64,000 nt of DNA from Gammaproteobacteria bacterium (GTDB lineage: Bacteria > Pseudomonadota > Gammaproteobacteria > Eutrophobiales > Eutrophobiaceae). Below, in pieces: positions 8,732 through 18,756 of this stretch. Both the position numbers and the translations under genes were made by a program. The stretch covers positions 1 to 64,000 of the forward strand of contig JAJDUB010000034.1 of NCBI GenBank assembly GCA_022826885.1, given 5' to 3'. Every line of letters starts with the position of its first letter. The first letter of the stretch is position 1. Under the pieces are notes generated by a model. It was given only the letters and a program-made list of their open reading frames with translations. It was not told the DNA's origin and did not search any database.

Positions 8732-10225
8732 TTATTTCCTCAGTTTCAAATCCCGCTCCAGTTGCAGTTCCTGTTCCAGGAACGCCATCCGGGCCTTGAT
8801 GCGTTCCGTCTGGTAATAATCCGGGCGCGGCGCGTCCTGGCGTAAAATATGCCTGAGCTGTTCGATGGCCACCTGGGTCTCCCCAGTCAGGAAATAATAT
8901 TCCGCGTTGGCAATGCCGGACTCGACCTGGTCGCCTGCTTCAGCCTCGGCGCGGGTCAGGTAATCGAAATAAGTAATGTCCGGAGGCTGGAACCTGCCGA
9001 ACTCGCGCAGTTTGTCGCGGGCCAAGTAGGGCTGTTCGCCCTTCAACAGGGCATTGCTGTAGTTCAGCACCAGCGGGCGATAGTCCGGGTACAGTTTTTC
9101 CGCTTTTGAGAATATCGAAAACGCCGCATCGTAGTTCCCCTGCCTGAGTTCGATGTCCGCCGCGGCAAGCAGGTAGGTGACATTTTCCGGGTCCTTTGCC
9201 AGCAGCAGCCGCGCCTGCTCCCGCGCAAGCGCATACTGGCCGTCCTCGGTCAGCGCTATGATGTAGCCGTAACGGTCTGCATCCCGGCTTTCCTCATGCA
9301 GCGCGCCGGCAACCCGGCGGGAAAAAAAAGCCACCGCCTCCCGCGGGTTCGCATGCGTCCGCGCCACCAGCTTTGCCCGGACCAGGTCAAAGCTCATGCT
9401 TTCATTGTAGGGACCTGTGCCGGAATAGGCCGCCGCCCGCGCCGCGGCGTCGGCAATCCGGCGCGTGGTCAACGGGTGGGTGCGAAGAAATTCCGGGGCC
9501 TGGGCGGAAAACCGCGAGCTTTGCTGCAGTTTCCTGAAAAATCCCGTCATGCCGCGGGGGTTGAAGCCCGAGCGCGCCAGCAACTGGATGCCTATGCGAT
9601 CCGCTTCCTGCTCGTTGGCGCGGGTGAAATTGATCTGCGCCTGTGCCGAAGCGCCCTGCACCGCCATCAGGGCGGCCTGCCCGGCATCGGGATTCTGGGT
9701 CGCAATCAGGATGGCCCCGAGCATGGCCGCCATTGTCGGGATGCTCATTTTTTTTGACATCTCCACGGACCTTGCCATGTGTTTCTGGGTCACGTGGGCG
9801 ATTTCATGGGCCACGACACCGGCGAGTTCGCTTTCGCTGTCGGCATTCATGATGATGCCGCTGTTGATCCCGACTATGCCGCCGGGCGCGGCAAACGCGT
9901 TGATCAGAGGATCATTGATAACGAAAAAAGTGAATTGCTGTTCATTGTTGTCGCTCTGGGAAACCAGCCGGTAGCCGATCGACTCGATGTAGGTGTTGAT
10001 TTCCGGGTCGGACACGATGTCCGCCTGTTTCCTTACCTGGCTGAGAAACGCCTGGCCCAGGCGTCGCTCAAACTCCGGGCTTAGCAATTCTCCGGTTGAA
10101 TCGCCGATATCCGGCAGGTCCAGGGTTGTCACGTCGGCCGCGGCCGGCGCGCACAAGCAATACGCCAGCAGGAGACTGATTCCCGTCCGGATTAACAGGC
10201 TGGAATTTTCCGTGCTCATCATCAT
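8732..10225 (-). CDS. bepA: M48 family metalloprotease with TPR domain, BepA-like
   Basis: Periplasmic zinc protease that in E. coli (BepA/YfgC) promotes LptD and BAM maturation and degrades stalled beta-barrel proteins. Counted from the ATG triplet at 10225, the protein is 497 aa with a signal peptide (LLLAYCLCAPAAA). The zinc motif is VVAHEIAHVTQKH, and the downstream third ligand lies in NEQEADRIGIQLL. The sequence INDPLINAFAAPGGIVGINSG is family-typical. The C-terminal ~200 residues form TPR-like helices (DIELRQGNYDAAFSIFSKAEKLYPDYRPL). The ORF track's 25-residue extension has no ribosome site and overlaps a hairpin, so it was rejected. LptE and three large TonB-receptor barrels in this window are the type of client system it would serve. 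Confidence 0.92.
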   Translation of the reverse strand: MMMSTENSSLLIRTGISLLLAYCLCAPAAADVTTLDLPDIGDSTGELLSPEFERRLGQAFLSQVRKQADIVSDPEINTYIESIGYRLVSQSDNNEQQFTFFVINDPLINAFAAPGGIVGINSGIIMNADSESELAGVVAHEIAHVTQKHMARSVEMSKKMSIPTMAAMLGAILIATQNPDAGQAALMAVQGASAQAQINFTRANEQEADRIGIQLLARSGFNPRGMTGFFRKLQQSSRFSAQAPEFLRTHPLTTRRIADAAARAAAYSGTGPYNESMSFDLVRAKLVARTHANPREAVAFFSRRVAGALHEESRDADRYGYIIALTEDGQYALAREQARLLLAKDPENVTYLLAAADIELRQGNYDAAFSIFSKAEKLYPDYRPLVLNYSNALLKGEQPYLARDKLREFGRFQPPDITYFDYLTRAEAEAGDQVESGIANAEYYFLTGETQVAIEQLRHILRQDAPRPDYYQTERIKARMAFLEQELQLERDLKLRK

Positions 10226-10257
10226 CTTCGAGTTACCCGGGTTGGCGGAGTTCCCAC

Positions 10258-10299
10258 CGGCCTCGCTGCGGGAACGCTCGCCTCGTGAGAAGCGAGGCA
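10258..10299. repeat. GC-rich hairpin in the bepA/pfp divergent spacer
   Basis: Inverted repeat with outer arms GCCTCGCT and AGCGAGGC and inner partial complementarity around GGGAACGCTCGCC. It lies between the divergent bepA and pfp start regions, so it could sit in the bepA leader. It does not match the other palindrome families in the window. Function unknown. Confidence 0.45.
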
Positions 10300-10379
10300 T
10301 AAACGTGTAACATATCGCATTTTTACCGTTATTTCATGGCGCAGACCGGAATTTTCTCCGGGCTGGAGGTGTTTTGTCG

Positions 10380-11651
10380 ATGGCTGAAGCAAAAAACGCT
10401 TTTTACGCACAATCCGGCGGGGTGACCGCAGTTATCAATGCCAGCGCCTGCGGCGTGCTGGAAACCGCGCGCCGGAATCCCGGCAGAATAGCCAACGTGT
10501 ACGCCGGACGCAACGGTATTATCGGCGCCCTGACCGAGGACCTGATCGACACCGGGCAGGAGGCGCCCGAAGCCGTTGCCGCACTCAGGCATACGCCGTC
10601 CGGCGCCTTCGGTTCCTGCCGCTACAAACTGAAGGGGCTGGAAGAAAGCCGGGCCGAATACGAGCGCCTGATCGAGGTCTTCAAGGCCCATGACATCGGG
10701 TATTTTTTCTATAACGGAGGCGGCGACTCGGCCGACACTTGCCACAAGGTTTCACAACTGTCCGCTGAATGGGGTTTCCCGATACAGGCGATACACATTC
10801 CCAAGACGGTCGACAATGACCTGCCCGTCACCGACAACTGCCCCGGGTTCGGTTCGGTGGCCAAATACGTTGCGGTATCCGTGCGCGAAGCTTCCTACGA
10901 CGTCAGTTCGATGGCCAGGACGTCCACCAAGGTGTTCATCATCGAAGTCATGGGCCGCCATGCCGGCTGGATTGCCGCCGCGGGAGGGCTGGCCGCCGAC
11001 CGCGACAATGACATTCCGGTGGTGATCCTGTTTCCCGAAGTCCCGTTCGACCAGGAGCGGTTTCTCGCCAGGGTCCGGGACTGTGTCGCGCGCCATGACT
11101 ACTGTTCCGTCGTCGTGTCCGAAGGCGCGCGCTGGCCTGACGGCCGCTTCCTGGCTGAACAGGGCACGAAGGACGCCTTCGGTCATGCCCAGTTGGGCGG
11201 CGCGGCGCCGGTGGTGGCAGGCCTTGTCAAGCAGGAACTGGGTTATAAATATCACTGGGCCGTAGCCGACTACCTGCAGCGCTCGGCGCGCCATATCGCC
11301 TCAAAGACGGATGTCGACCAGGCATACGCGCTTGGCAAGGCCGCGGTGGAGTTCGCCCTGGCCGGGAACAGCGCCATCATGCCGGTGCTTGTGCGCACCT
11401 CCGATAACCCGTACCGATGGGAAATCGGCCAGGCGGACCTCAAGGACGTGGCCAACGTGGAAAAATTCATGCCCGGGGAATTCATCAGCGAAGACGGTTT
11501 CGGCATCACACCCGCGTGCCGCGCCTACCTGGAGCCGCTGATCCAGGGAGAAGACTATCCGCCTTACCGGAACGGGATGCCCGACTATGTGCGCCTCAGA
11601 AATGCGCCGGTGGCAAAAAAAACCGCCACAGAGTTTGAACTTCGCAGATGA
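10380..11651 (+). CDS. pfp: Pyrophosphate-dependent 6-phosphofructokinase
   Basis: Catalyses reversible phosphorylation of fructose 6-phosphate with PPi, working in both glycolysis and gluconeogenesis. The 423-aa product begins AEAKNAFYAQSGGVTAVINASACG. Two positions point to PPi rather than ATP as donor. The phosphate-binding loop reads NGGGDSADT, with Asp where ATP enzymes have Gly (GGDGS). The loop PKTVDNDLPVTD has Lys where ATP enzymes read PGTIDND. The catalytic MGRHAGWIA motif is present. The ATG at 10380 is chosen because GGAGGT lies 9 nt upstream; the TTG in the ORF track is too close. A proton-pumping pyrophosphatase follows 64 nt later on the same strand, as in methanotrophs where this pair is described. 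Confidence 0.93.
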   Translation: MAEAKNAFYAQSGGVTAVINASACGVLETARRNPGRIANVYAGRNGIIGALTEDLIDTGQEAPEAVAALRHTPSGAFGSCRYKLKGLEESRAEYERLIEVFKAHDIGYFFYNGGGDSADTCHKVSQLSAEWGFPIQAIHIPKTVDNDLPVTDNCPGFGSVAKYVAVSVREASYDVSSMARTSTKVFIIEVMGRHAGWIAAAGGLAADRDNDIPVVILFPEVPFDQERFLARVRDCVARHDYCSVVVSEGARWPDGRFLAEQGTKDAFGHAQLGGAAPVVAGLVKQELGYKYHWAVADYLQRSARHIASKTDVDQAYALGKAAVEFALAGNSAIMPVLVRTSDNPYRWEIGQADLKDVANVEKFMPGEFISEDGFGITPACRAYLEPLIQGEDYPPYRNGMPDYVRLRNAPVAKKTATEFELRR

Positions 11652-11715
11652 ATCTATAAACTTACCAGCTTCGAATTTCGGCTAACCATCAACAACCAAA
11701 AGAAAGGAGCACACA

Positions 11716-13728
<2,013 letters not shown>

Positions 13729-13745
13729 TACCCGGTTACTGAACC

Positions 13746-14219
13746 GTGTCAGTCGCCTCGCTCATTCTGTTTGTTGTCCTTAATGAGCCGCGCCAGTTTT
13801 CCGCTCTCGATCTGTGGGAGAGAGAATGCAATGCGGGTGATGCCGCGGCCTGTGAACGGTTGAAGAAAGCGCAGGCCGGGGCCGGGAAACTGGAGCGCCT
13901 GGACAGCCTGGCGCAACGCTACGGTGCCCGCGCCGACCGACGCGAACTTGAAGAGGACGGCATGCCGCGACTGGACCTCGCCTACATACAGGTGATGCGG
14001 GATTTTATCGACGCAGAACATGCGGCGGGCAGCGAGGAATTGAATTATGACGAGGAAACCGTCAATTATTGCGCGGACCACTTCCATAACTACTGGAGAA
14101 ACAGAAAACTGTGGTGGCCCACCGATGAGAACGGCGCCCCGAGCTGGACCGACATTTATTACTACATCGTCGACCACTACCACGGCATCTGCCTGAGGCG
14201 CTATTTCAACCGGCTCTGA
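13746..14219 (+). CDS. Hypothetical protein following hppA
   Basis: I do not recognise this 157-aa protein. The listed start is a GTG 17 nt after the hppA stop, without a clear ribosome site, so the true start may be further in. The sequence is acidic and aromatic. An N-terminal hydrophobic stretch (SVASLILFVVL) could be a signal or anchor. A Sel1-like fragment (CNAGDAAACERLKKAQ) follows, then a charged helix, then a striking C-terminus (ETVNYCADHFHNYWRNRKLWWPTDENG and DIYYYIVDHYHGICLRRYF) rich in His, Tyr and Trp. The opposite-strand ORF looks like a shadow by composition. Position suggests it is co-transcribed with pfp-hppA; function unknown. Confidence 0.6.
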   Translation: MSVASLILFVVLNEPRQFSALDLWERECNAGDAAACERLKKAQAGAGKLERLDSLAQRYGARADRRELEEDGMPRLDLAYIQVMRDFIDAEHAAGSEELNYDEETVNYCADHFHNYWRNRKLWWPTDENGAPSWTDIYYYIVDHYHGICLRRYFNRL

Positions 14220-14229
14220 CCGGGCTGTT

Positions 14230-14260
14230 AAGGGAAGCTCCAACTGAATCAGGGGTTTCT
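14230..14260. repeat. Degenerate copy of the GGGAAACTCC palindrome family
   Basis: AGGGAAGCTCCAACTGAATC followed by AGGGGTTTCTT resembles, at about 24 of 31 positions by eye, the element at 58320 that ends pyrE. It fills the gap between the convergent stops of the 157-aa gene and maf, where it could act as a weak bidirectional terminator. Confidence 0.45.
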
Positions 14261-14830
14261 TTACCGGTAGCCGGCAAGCAACTGCGCCGTCTCAAACAGG
14301 GGCAGCCCCATGATCCCGGAATAGCTGCCCTCTATTCTTGAAATAAATTTCGCGGCGCTGTCCTGGATGCCGTATCCGCCCGCCTTGTCATAGGGCGTTT
14401 CGTTGTCGCAATAGGCTTCACATTCCCCGACAGTGAGCTGTTTGAACCGGACCGTGCTCTCGCTCAGCCTGTGGTCAAGCCGCTCATTGAGGAGTACCAC
14501 GGCGGTGAGTACCCGGTGCGTCCTGCCGGACAGCGACATGAGCATGTCGACCGCGGCTTGCCGGTGCGGCGGTTTTCCAAGAATCCGGTTATCCAGGACC
14601 ACTTCCGTGTCCGCGGCGAGTATCGGCCAGGGGTGAGGCGCGACCGCTCTGGCGGCTTCGGCTTTTGCCGCGGCCACGCGCACGACATAATCTGCCGCCG
14701 GCTCGTTTTCCCCGCGGATTTCTTCCACGTCTGTGCCGATGATCTCGTAAGCTACTCCGATCTGGTCCAGCAGCGCCTTGCGCCTGGGCGACCTGGAAGC
14801 CAGGTAGAGCCGCCGCGACGGTTCGATCAT
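14261..14830 (-). CDS. maf: Maf-family nucleoside triphosphate pyrophosphatase (YhdE-like)
   Basis: House-cleaning enzyme that hydrolyses dTTP/UTP and modified pyrimidine nucleotides to the monophosphate. It is 189 aa, as usual. Family motifs are LYLASRSPRRKALLDQIGV at the N-terminus, ILAADTEVVLDNRILGKP in the middle, LSGRTHRVLTAV, and PYDKAGGYGIQDSAAKFISRIEGSYSGIMGLPL, which holds the metal-binding and specificity residues. It overlaps rsfS by 4 nt (ATGA), giving a tightly coupled nadD-rsfS-maf run. Overlapping coding favours translational coupling. Confidence 0.96.
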   Translation of the reverse strand: MIEPSRRLYLASRSPRRKALLDQIGVAYEIIGTDVEEIRGENEPAADYVVRVAAAKAEAARAVAPHPWPILAADTEVVLDNRILGKPPHRQAAVDMLMSLSGRTHRVLTAVVLLNERLDHRLSESTVRFKQLTVGECEAYCDNETPYDKAGGYGIQDSAAKFISRIEGSYSGIMGLPLFETAQLLAGYR

Positions 14831-15165
14831 GGGAGACTGCTTGCCCTGTCGGTTACCGTCCAGAGTTTCTCGAGTTGATAATATTCCCTGGTGTCGGGGT
14901 GCATGACATGGGCGATCACGTCACCGAAATCGATCAGTATCCATTCCGCCTGTTGTTGTCCCTCCACGCCGAGCGGCCTGATTTGCCTTGTCTTTGCCGC
15001 CTCGATTATCCTGTCCGCAATTGCCTTGACCTGGCGGTCTGAGCGCCCGCTGGCGATGATCATGTAATCCGTCATGGTCGTCAGCGCGCGTACGTCGAGC
15101 GTCTGCACGTCCTGGGCTTTCAGGTCTTCCATCGTGTCGGTAATCAGGCGGGCGAAACTGTTCAT
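14827..15165 (-). CDS. rsfS: Ribosomal silencing factor RsfS
   Basis: Binds ribosomal protein L14 on the 50S subunit and blocks 30S joining, lowering translation in starvation. It is 112 aa, with the characteristic DVRALTTMTDYMIIASGRSDRQVKAIADRI and the C-terminal WILIDFGDVIAHVMHPDTREYYQLEKLW. It overlaps nadD upstream and maf downstream by 4 nt each. The nadD-rsfS pairing is one of the most conserved in bacteria; here rlmH, often next, is replaced by maf. Confidence 0.97.
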   Translation of the reverse strand: MNSFARLITDTMEDLKAQDVQTLDVRALTTMTDYMIIASGRSDRQVKAIADRIIEAAKTRQIRPLGVEGQQQAEWILIDFGDVIAHVMHPDTREYYQLEKLWTVTDRASSLP

Positions 15166-15806
15166 GAGTATAAATTGTTCTCCTTGATGTAGTTATGGAT
15201 GCCGGGGGGCAGTATGTTTTCCGTATTCTGTTTTCCGTTGAGCAATGCGCGCGCCTGTGAGGATGAAATGTCCGGGACGCTGACCGCCGCCTTGTGGATG
15301 CAGCCGCCGGGGCGCGTATGCAGGCTCAGCGGCGAGGCGCAGGCATGCTTGGCATAAAGGTCCTGCAGGCGCTGGTCCCGGCGTTGCCTGCCCTGCTGCT
15401 TCCTGTCGATGATCACCAGGTGCGCATAATCCGTCAGTTCCTGCCAGCGGCGCCATGTCGGCAGGGTTGTAAAAGCATCCGCGCCCATGATGAAGCAAAG
15501 CGATTGTTCCGGCGCGCCGGCGCGCAGCTCGATCAGGGTGTCGATTGTGTACGATATGCCGCCTCTCCTGAGTTCGACGTCATCGACTGCCAGTTGCGGA
15601 TACGGTTTCAGCGCACACTCCAGCATGGCTTGCCGGTGCGGCGGCGCAGCGGCGGCGACTGCTTTATGGGGAGGGGTGTTCGCAGGGATGAAGTTGACTC
15701 CGTCAAGGTCCAGGGCTTCCAGGCATTCGAGCGCAATACGGATGTGACCGATGTGTACCGGATCAAATGCGCCGCCTATCAAACCGATGGGTTTCCCGTT
15801 ACTCAC
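15162..15806 (-). CDS. nadD: Nicotinate-nucleotide adenylyltransferase
   Basis: Transfers AMP from ATP to nicotinate mononucleotide, making deamido-NAD in NAD synthesis. It is 214 aa. The nucleotidyltransferase signature GLIGGAFDPVHIGHI is at residues 8-22, PANTPPHK and FIMGADAFTTLPTWRRWQEL follow, and the ISSTxIR-like motif reads DISSSQARALL near the C-terminus. It is the first gene of the overlapping nadD-rsfS-maf run and lies 17 nt downstream of proA. Confidence 0.96.
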   Translation of the reverse strand: MSNGKPIGLIGGAFDPVHIGHIRIALECLEALDLDGVNFIPANTPPHKAVAAAAPPHRQAMLECALKPYPQLAVDDVELRRGGISYTIDTLIELRAGAPEQSLCFIMGADAFTTLPTWRRWQELTDYAHLVIIDRKQQGRQRRDQRLQDLYAKHACASPLSLHTRPGGCIHKAAVSVPDISSSQARALLNGKQNTENILPPGIHNYIKENNLYS

Positions 15807-15823
15807 TCAACCCACACTTGAAA

Positions 15824-17080
15824 TCACTTTCTGATATGGCCATCACCGATAACGATAAACTTCTGCGAAGTCAGCCCCTCGAGGCCAACCGGACCCCGGG
15901 CGTGAAACTTGTCCGTGCTGATCCCGATTTCCGCGCCCAGGCCGTACTCGTAACCGTCCGCGAAACGGGTCGAGGCATTCACCATGACCGAACTCGAATC
16001 GACCTCTGCCAGAAAGCGCCGGGCGTGATTCACGTTCTCCGTCACTATGGCGTCGGTATGCCGGGAACCGTAATGCTCGATATGCTCCAGCGCCTGGTCC
16101 AGCCCGCTGACGATCCTCAGCGACATGATCGGCGCCAGGTACTCCGTGAAATAATCCTCATCGGCAGCGGCCGTTATGCCCGGCAGGATCTGCCTGGAGC
16201 GCTCGTCGCCGCGGATCTCCACCCCGACCTCTTCCAGCATCGGACCGAGGCGCGCAAGCACCTCCTCTGCTTTCGGTTCCGCCACCAGCAGGCATTCCAT
16301 CGTGCAGCAGGTGCCGTAACGCTGGGTCTTGGCGTTATAGGCGATGGTCACCGCCTTGTCCGCATCCGCATGGCTGTCCACGTAGACATGGCATACCCCG
16401 TCCAGGTGCTTGATCACCGGCATCCTGGCTTCCTTGCTGATTCGTTCAATGAGGCCCTTGCCCCCGCGCGGGATGACCACGTCGATATATTCATCGAGGG
16501 CCAGCATTTCCCCGACCGCGGCCCGGTCCGTGGTTTCGACGACCTGTACCGCCGTGCCCGGCAGGCCTGCGGACTGCAGGCCGTCGGCGATGCACGCGGC
16601 GATGGCGCGGTTGGAATTGATCGCTTCCGAGCCACCCCTGAGGATCACCGCGTTGCCCGATTTTATGCATAGACCCGCGGCATCCGCGGTCACGTTGGGC
16701 CGGGACTCGTAGATGATTCCCACCACGCCCAGCGGCACCCGCATGCGCCCTACCTGGATCCCGGTCGGGCGGTAATTCATTCCCGAAATTTCTCCGATGG
16801 GATCGGCCAGGCCGGCAACCTGCACCAGGCCGTCAGCCATGGCTTCCAGTCGCGCCGGGGTCAATTCGAGACGGTCCAGCAGCGCGTCTGTCAGCCGGTT
16901 TTCCTTCGCCGCAACCAGGTCCGTATGGTTTGCCTCGGATAACTGCGCGCGTTGCGACAGCAACCGTTCGGCGATGGCGTTGAGCGCGGCGTTCTTGGTC
17001 CCGGCTTCTGCCCGCGCCATGGCTCGCGCCGCGTCTCGCGCGGCGTTGCCCATAGCTCGCATGTAATCACGAATATTCAT
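15824..17080 (-). CDS. proA: Gamma-glutamyl phosphate reductase
   Basis: NADPH-dependent reduction of gamma-glutamyl phosphate to glutamate semialdehyde in proline synthesis; the last step, proC, is elsewhere in this window. It is 418 aa from the ATG at 17080 ([20 protein letters not shown]), matching the family. The ORF track's 24-residue extension runs through a palindromic repeat and was rejected. Landmarks are [36 protein letters not shown], the catalytic Cys in [16 protein letters not shown], and the C-terminal [22 protein letters not shown]. proB is not adjacent. It follows holA on the minus strand and precedes nadD, an arrangement common in gammas. Confidence 0.96.
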   Translation of the reverse strand: MNIRDYMRAMGNAARDAARAMARAEAGTKNAALNAIAERLLSQRAQLSEANHTDLVAAKENRLTDALLDRLELTPARLEAMADGLVQVAGLADPIGEISGMNYRPTGIQVGRMRVPLGVVGIIYESRPNVTADAAGLCIKSGNAVILRGGSEAINSNRAIAACIADGLQSAGLPGTAVQVVETTDRAAVGEMLALDEYIDVVIPRGGKGLIERISKEARMPVIKHLDGVCHVYVDSHADADKAVTIAYNAKTQRYGTCCTMECLLVAEPKAEEVLARLGPMLEEVGVEIRGDERSRQILPGITAAADEDYFTEYLAPIMSLRIVSGLDQALEHIEHYGSRHTDAIVTENVNHARRFLAEVDSSSVMVNASTRFADGYEYGLGAEIGISTDKFHARGPVGLEGLTSQKFIVIGDGHIRK

Positions 17081-17114
17081 ACTGTCATTGCGTCTTGTCC
17101 AGCGTGTAGCGTGT

Positions 17115-17139
17115 GGGGGCGGAATTGAATTCCGTCCCC
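17115..17139. repeat. Palindromic repeat GGGGGCGGAATTG / AATTCCGTCCCC
   Basis: Near-perfect inverted repeat (one mismatch, centre G) in the 84-nt gap between holA and proA. It is of the same form as the palindromes at 40363, 41434, 49740, 53501 and 62678. Here it is between two co-oriented genes, so it could attenuate transcription into proA. Confidence 0.7.
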
Positions 17140-17164
17140 GTATTGCCACCACGAATCCTGGCTG

Positions 17165-18190
17165 TCATTGTTTCTCATCCAGCCTGTAGCCGGCCAAGGT
17201 AAACATAAACTTCTCCAGCAGGCGCCAGCCGTCCGCCTCGACTACCCCTTTCAGGGCCTTGTCCACTTCCAGGGCCTCGACCAGCAGCGCCGACAACCGG
17301 TCGGGGGCGAAGCGCCGCAACAACATATTGAGGCCTTTCCTGTGCCGCTCCAGCACCCGGTAGGCGCCGAAAACCTGTTCTTTCGGTTTTCCCCGGGCTA
17401 TTTCATGGGCGATGGCGCCTGCCCGGCGAAACCCCCACATCAGGGCGCCGTAAACGTTGAGCGCCTCGATGCCTTCATTCCTGAGCCCCCGCAGCATCCT
17501 TGAGACCCGTTCCGGTTCGCCGCGGAACACGTTCTCAATCAGGTCGAACACGTCGTAGCGGGCACTGTCCACCACCATATTCAGCGCCGCCTCGCCGCCG
17601 ATTTCCTCCTGGCCCACCAGCAATGCCAGTTTATCAATTTCCTGCTGCGCCGCCAGCAGGTTTCCTTCGACCCGTTGTGCTATCAGCGCGGCGGTTTCCC
17701 TGGTAATCCTTTTATCCTGGCGCCGGCAACGGGCCATAATCCAACCCGGCAGTTCGGCGGGTTCAACCGGCCAGACCTGTATGCAGCACCCGCACTGTTC
17801 CAGCGCCTTGAACCACTTCGCCTGCTGGGCCTTTCTGTCGATGCGGCCCGAAGTCAACAACAACAGGTTGTCGGGAGAATGGCCCGCCGCGTAGGCGGCC
17901 AGGGCCGCGCCGCCTTCCCTGCCCGGCTTGTGGTCGCCCAGCCTGAGCTCGATGATGCGTCTGCTGGAAAACAGGGACAGGTTGGCGCCGGCTTCCTGCA
18001 ACCGGCCCCAGTCAAACCCGGCATCCATTTCCAGGACGATGCGTTCGTCATGGCCAAGTTCGCGGGCGCGGGCCCGGATCAGGTCGCCCGCCTCCTGCAA
18101 CTGCAGAGGTTCATCACCGCTGATGTAATAGACCGGCAGGAGTTCGGGCCTGTTCAGGTGTGCCGGGAGTTGCTCTGACTTCAGCCGCAT
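17165..18190 (-). CDS. holA: DNA polymerase III delta subunit
   Basis: Clamp-loader wrench subunit that opens the beta clamp (dnaN) during replication. It is 341 aa, as expected. The N-terminal AAA+-like region has PVYYISGDEPLQLQEAGDLIRARA and SLFSSRRIIELRL, the beta-binding part. The middle contains RCRRQDKRITRETAALIAQRVEGNLLAAQQEIDKLALL. The C-terminal collar helix carries RHRKGLNMLLRRFAPDRLSALLVEALEVDKALKG. It lies 16 nt after lptE in a leuS-lptE-holA run, the standard gammaproteobacterial order. Confidence 0.96.
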   Translation of the reverse strand: MRLKSEQLPAHLNRPELLPVYYISGDEPLQLQEAGDLIRARARELGHDERIVLEMDAGFDWGRLQEAGANLSLFSSRRIIELRLGDHKPGREGGAALAAYAAGHSPDNLLLLTSGRIDRKAQQAKWFKALEQCGCCIQVWPVEPAELPGWIMARCRRQDKRITRETAALIAQRVEGNLLAAQQEIDKLALLVGQEEIGGEAALNMVVDSARYDVFDLIENVFRGEPERVSRMLRGLRNEGIEALNVYGALMWGFRRAGAIAHEIARGKPKEQVFGAYRVLERHRKGLNMLLRRFAPDRLSALLVEALEVDKALKGVVEADGWRLLEKFMFTLAGYRLDEKQ

Positions 18191-18206
18191 TCAGCCTGTT
18201 CTTGCC

Positions 18207-18704
18207 TCAATTCGCCAGCGTATTCAGGCGCCGTATGATCTGCGCCGCGGCCTGTTCGATCAGTTCTTCCCTGATGGTCTCCTCTTCGGAAAATTTTCCC
18301 AGCGCCGCGTCTTCATCAAATGCGTAATCACCGCTGACCCTGATGTCCTGGCCCGCAACCAGGTCTTCCCCGCCGGCTTCGCTGATGCTGATGCGGGCAG
18401 TGAATACGATAAGGTATTCTTCAACCTTGCCGGTTTCGGGGGAAACGCTTGCAACCTGGCGCTCAAATGCCCCGCCGGACATGGTCAACACATAGTCGGC
18501 GCCTTTAATTCCGTCCGTAACCCTGACGCCGGATATCGCCAACTGTGACTTCACCGCATCTGCAAGCGGTCCGGCAGCGGCGCTTACGTGGATACTATAA
18601 CCGCCCTCGGCCTTGACCTGCGGACTCTGGCCGCGCAGATGATAGCCGCAGCCCTGGACCAGGGCCGCGGCCAGCAGAACAACATGCAGCGCCGCTGTTT
18701 TCAT
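18207..18704 (-). CDS. lptE: LPS-assembly lipoprotein LptE
   Basis: Outer-membrane lipoprotein that plugs the LptD barrel and helps insert lipopolysaccharide. It is 165 aa from the ATG at 18704 (MKTAALHVVLLAAALVQGCGYHLRG). The ORF track extends 48 residues further with no family match. The lipobox is ALVQGC, and GYHLRG immediately after the Cys is the family hallmark. The mature region has YVLTMSGGAFERQVASV and a C-terminal REELIEQAAAQIIRRLNTL. It lies 52 nt after leuS and 16 nt before holA. Confidence 0.95.
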   Translation of the reverse strand: MKTAALHVVLLAAALVQGCGYHLRGQSPQVKAEGGYSIHVSAAAGPLADAVKSQLAISGVRVTDGIKGADYVLTMSGGAFERQVASVSPETGKVEEYLIVFTARISISEAGGEDLVAGQDIRVSGDYAFDEDAALGKFSEEETIREELIEQAAAQIIRRLNTLAN

Positions 18705-18756
18705 GCGCGCAAAGGATACGGCTTTACGCAATCCGACACAAGGAAAATCAGGGGGA

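Noticed and set aside
13749-14243. 164-aa minus ORF opposite the 157-aa unknown gene
   Set aside because: Composition (Val/Ala/Gly-rich, no motif) looks like a shadow; the plus frame has a more protein-like pattern and follows hppA.
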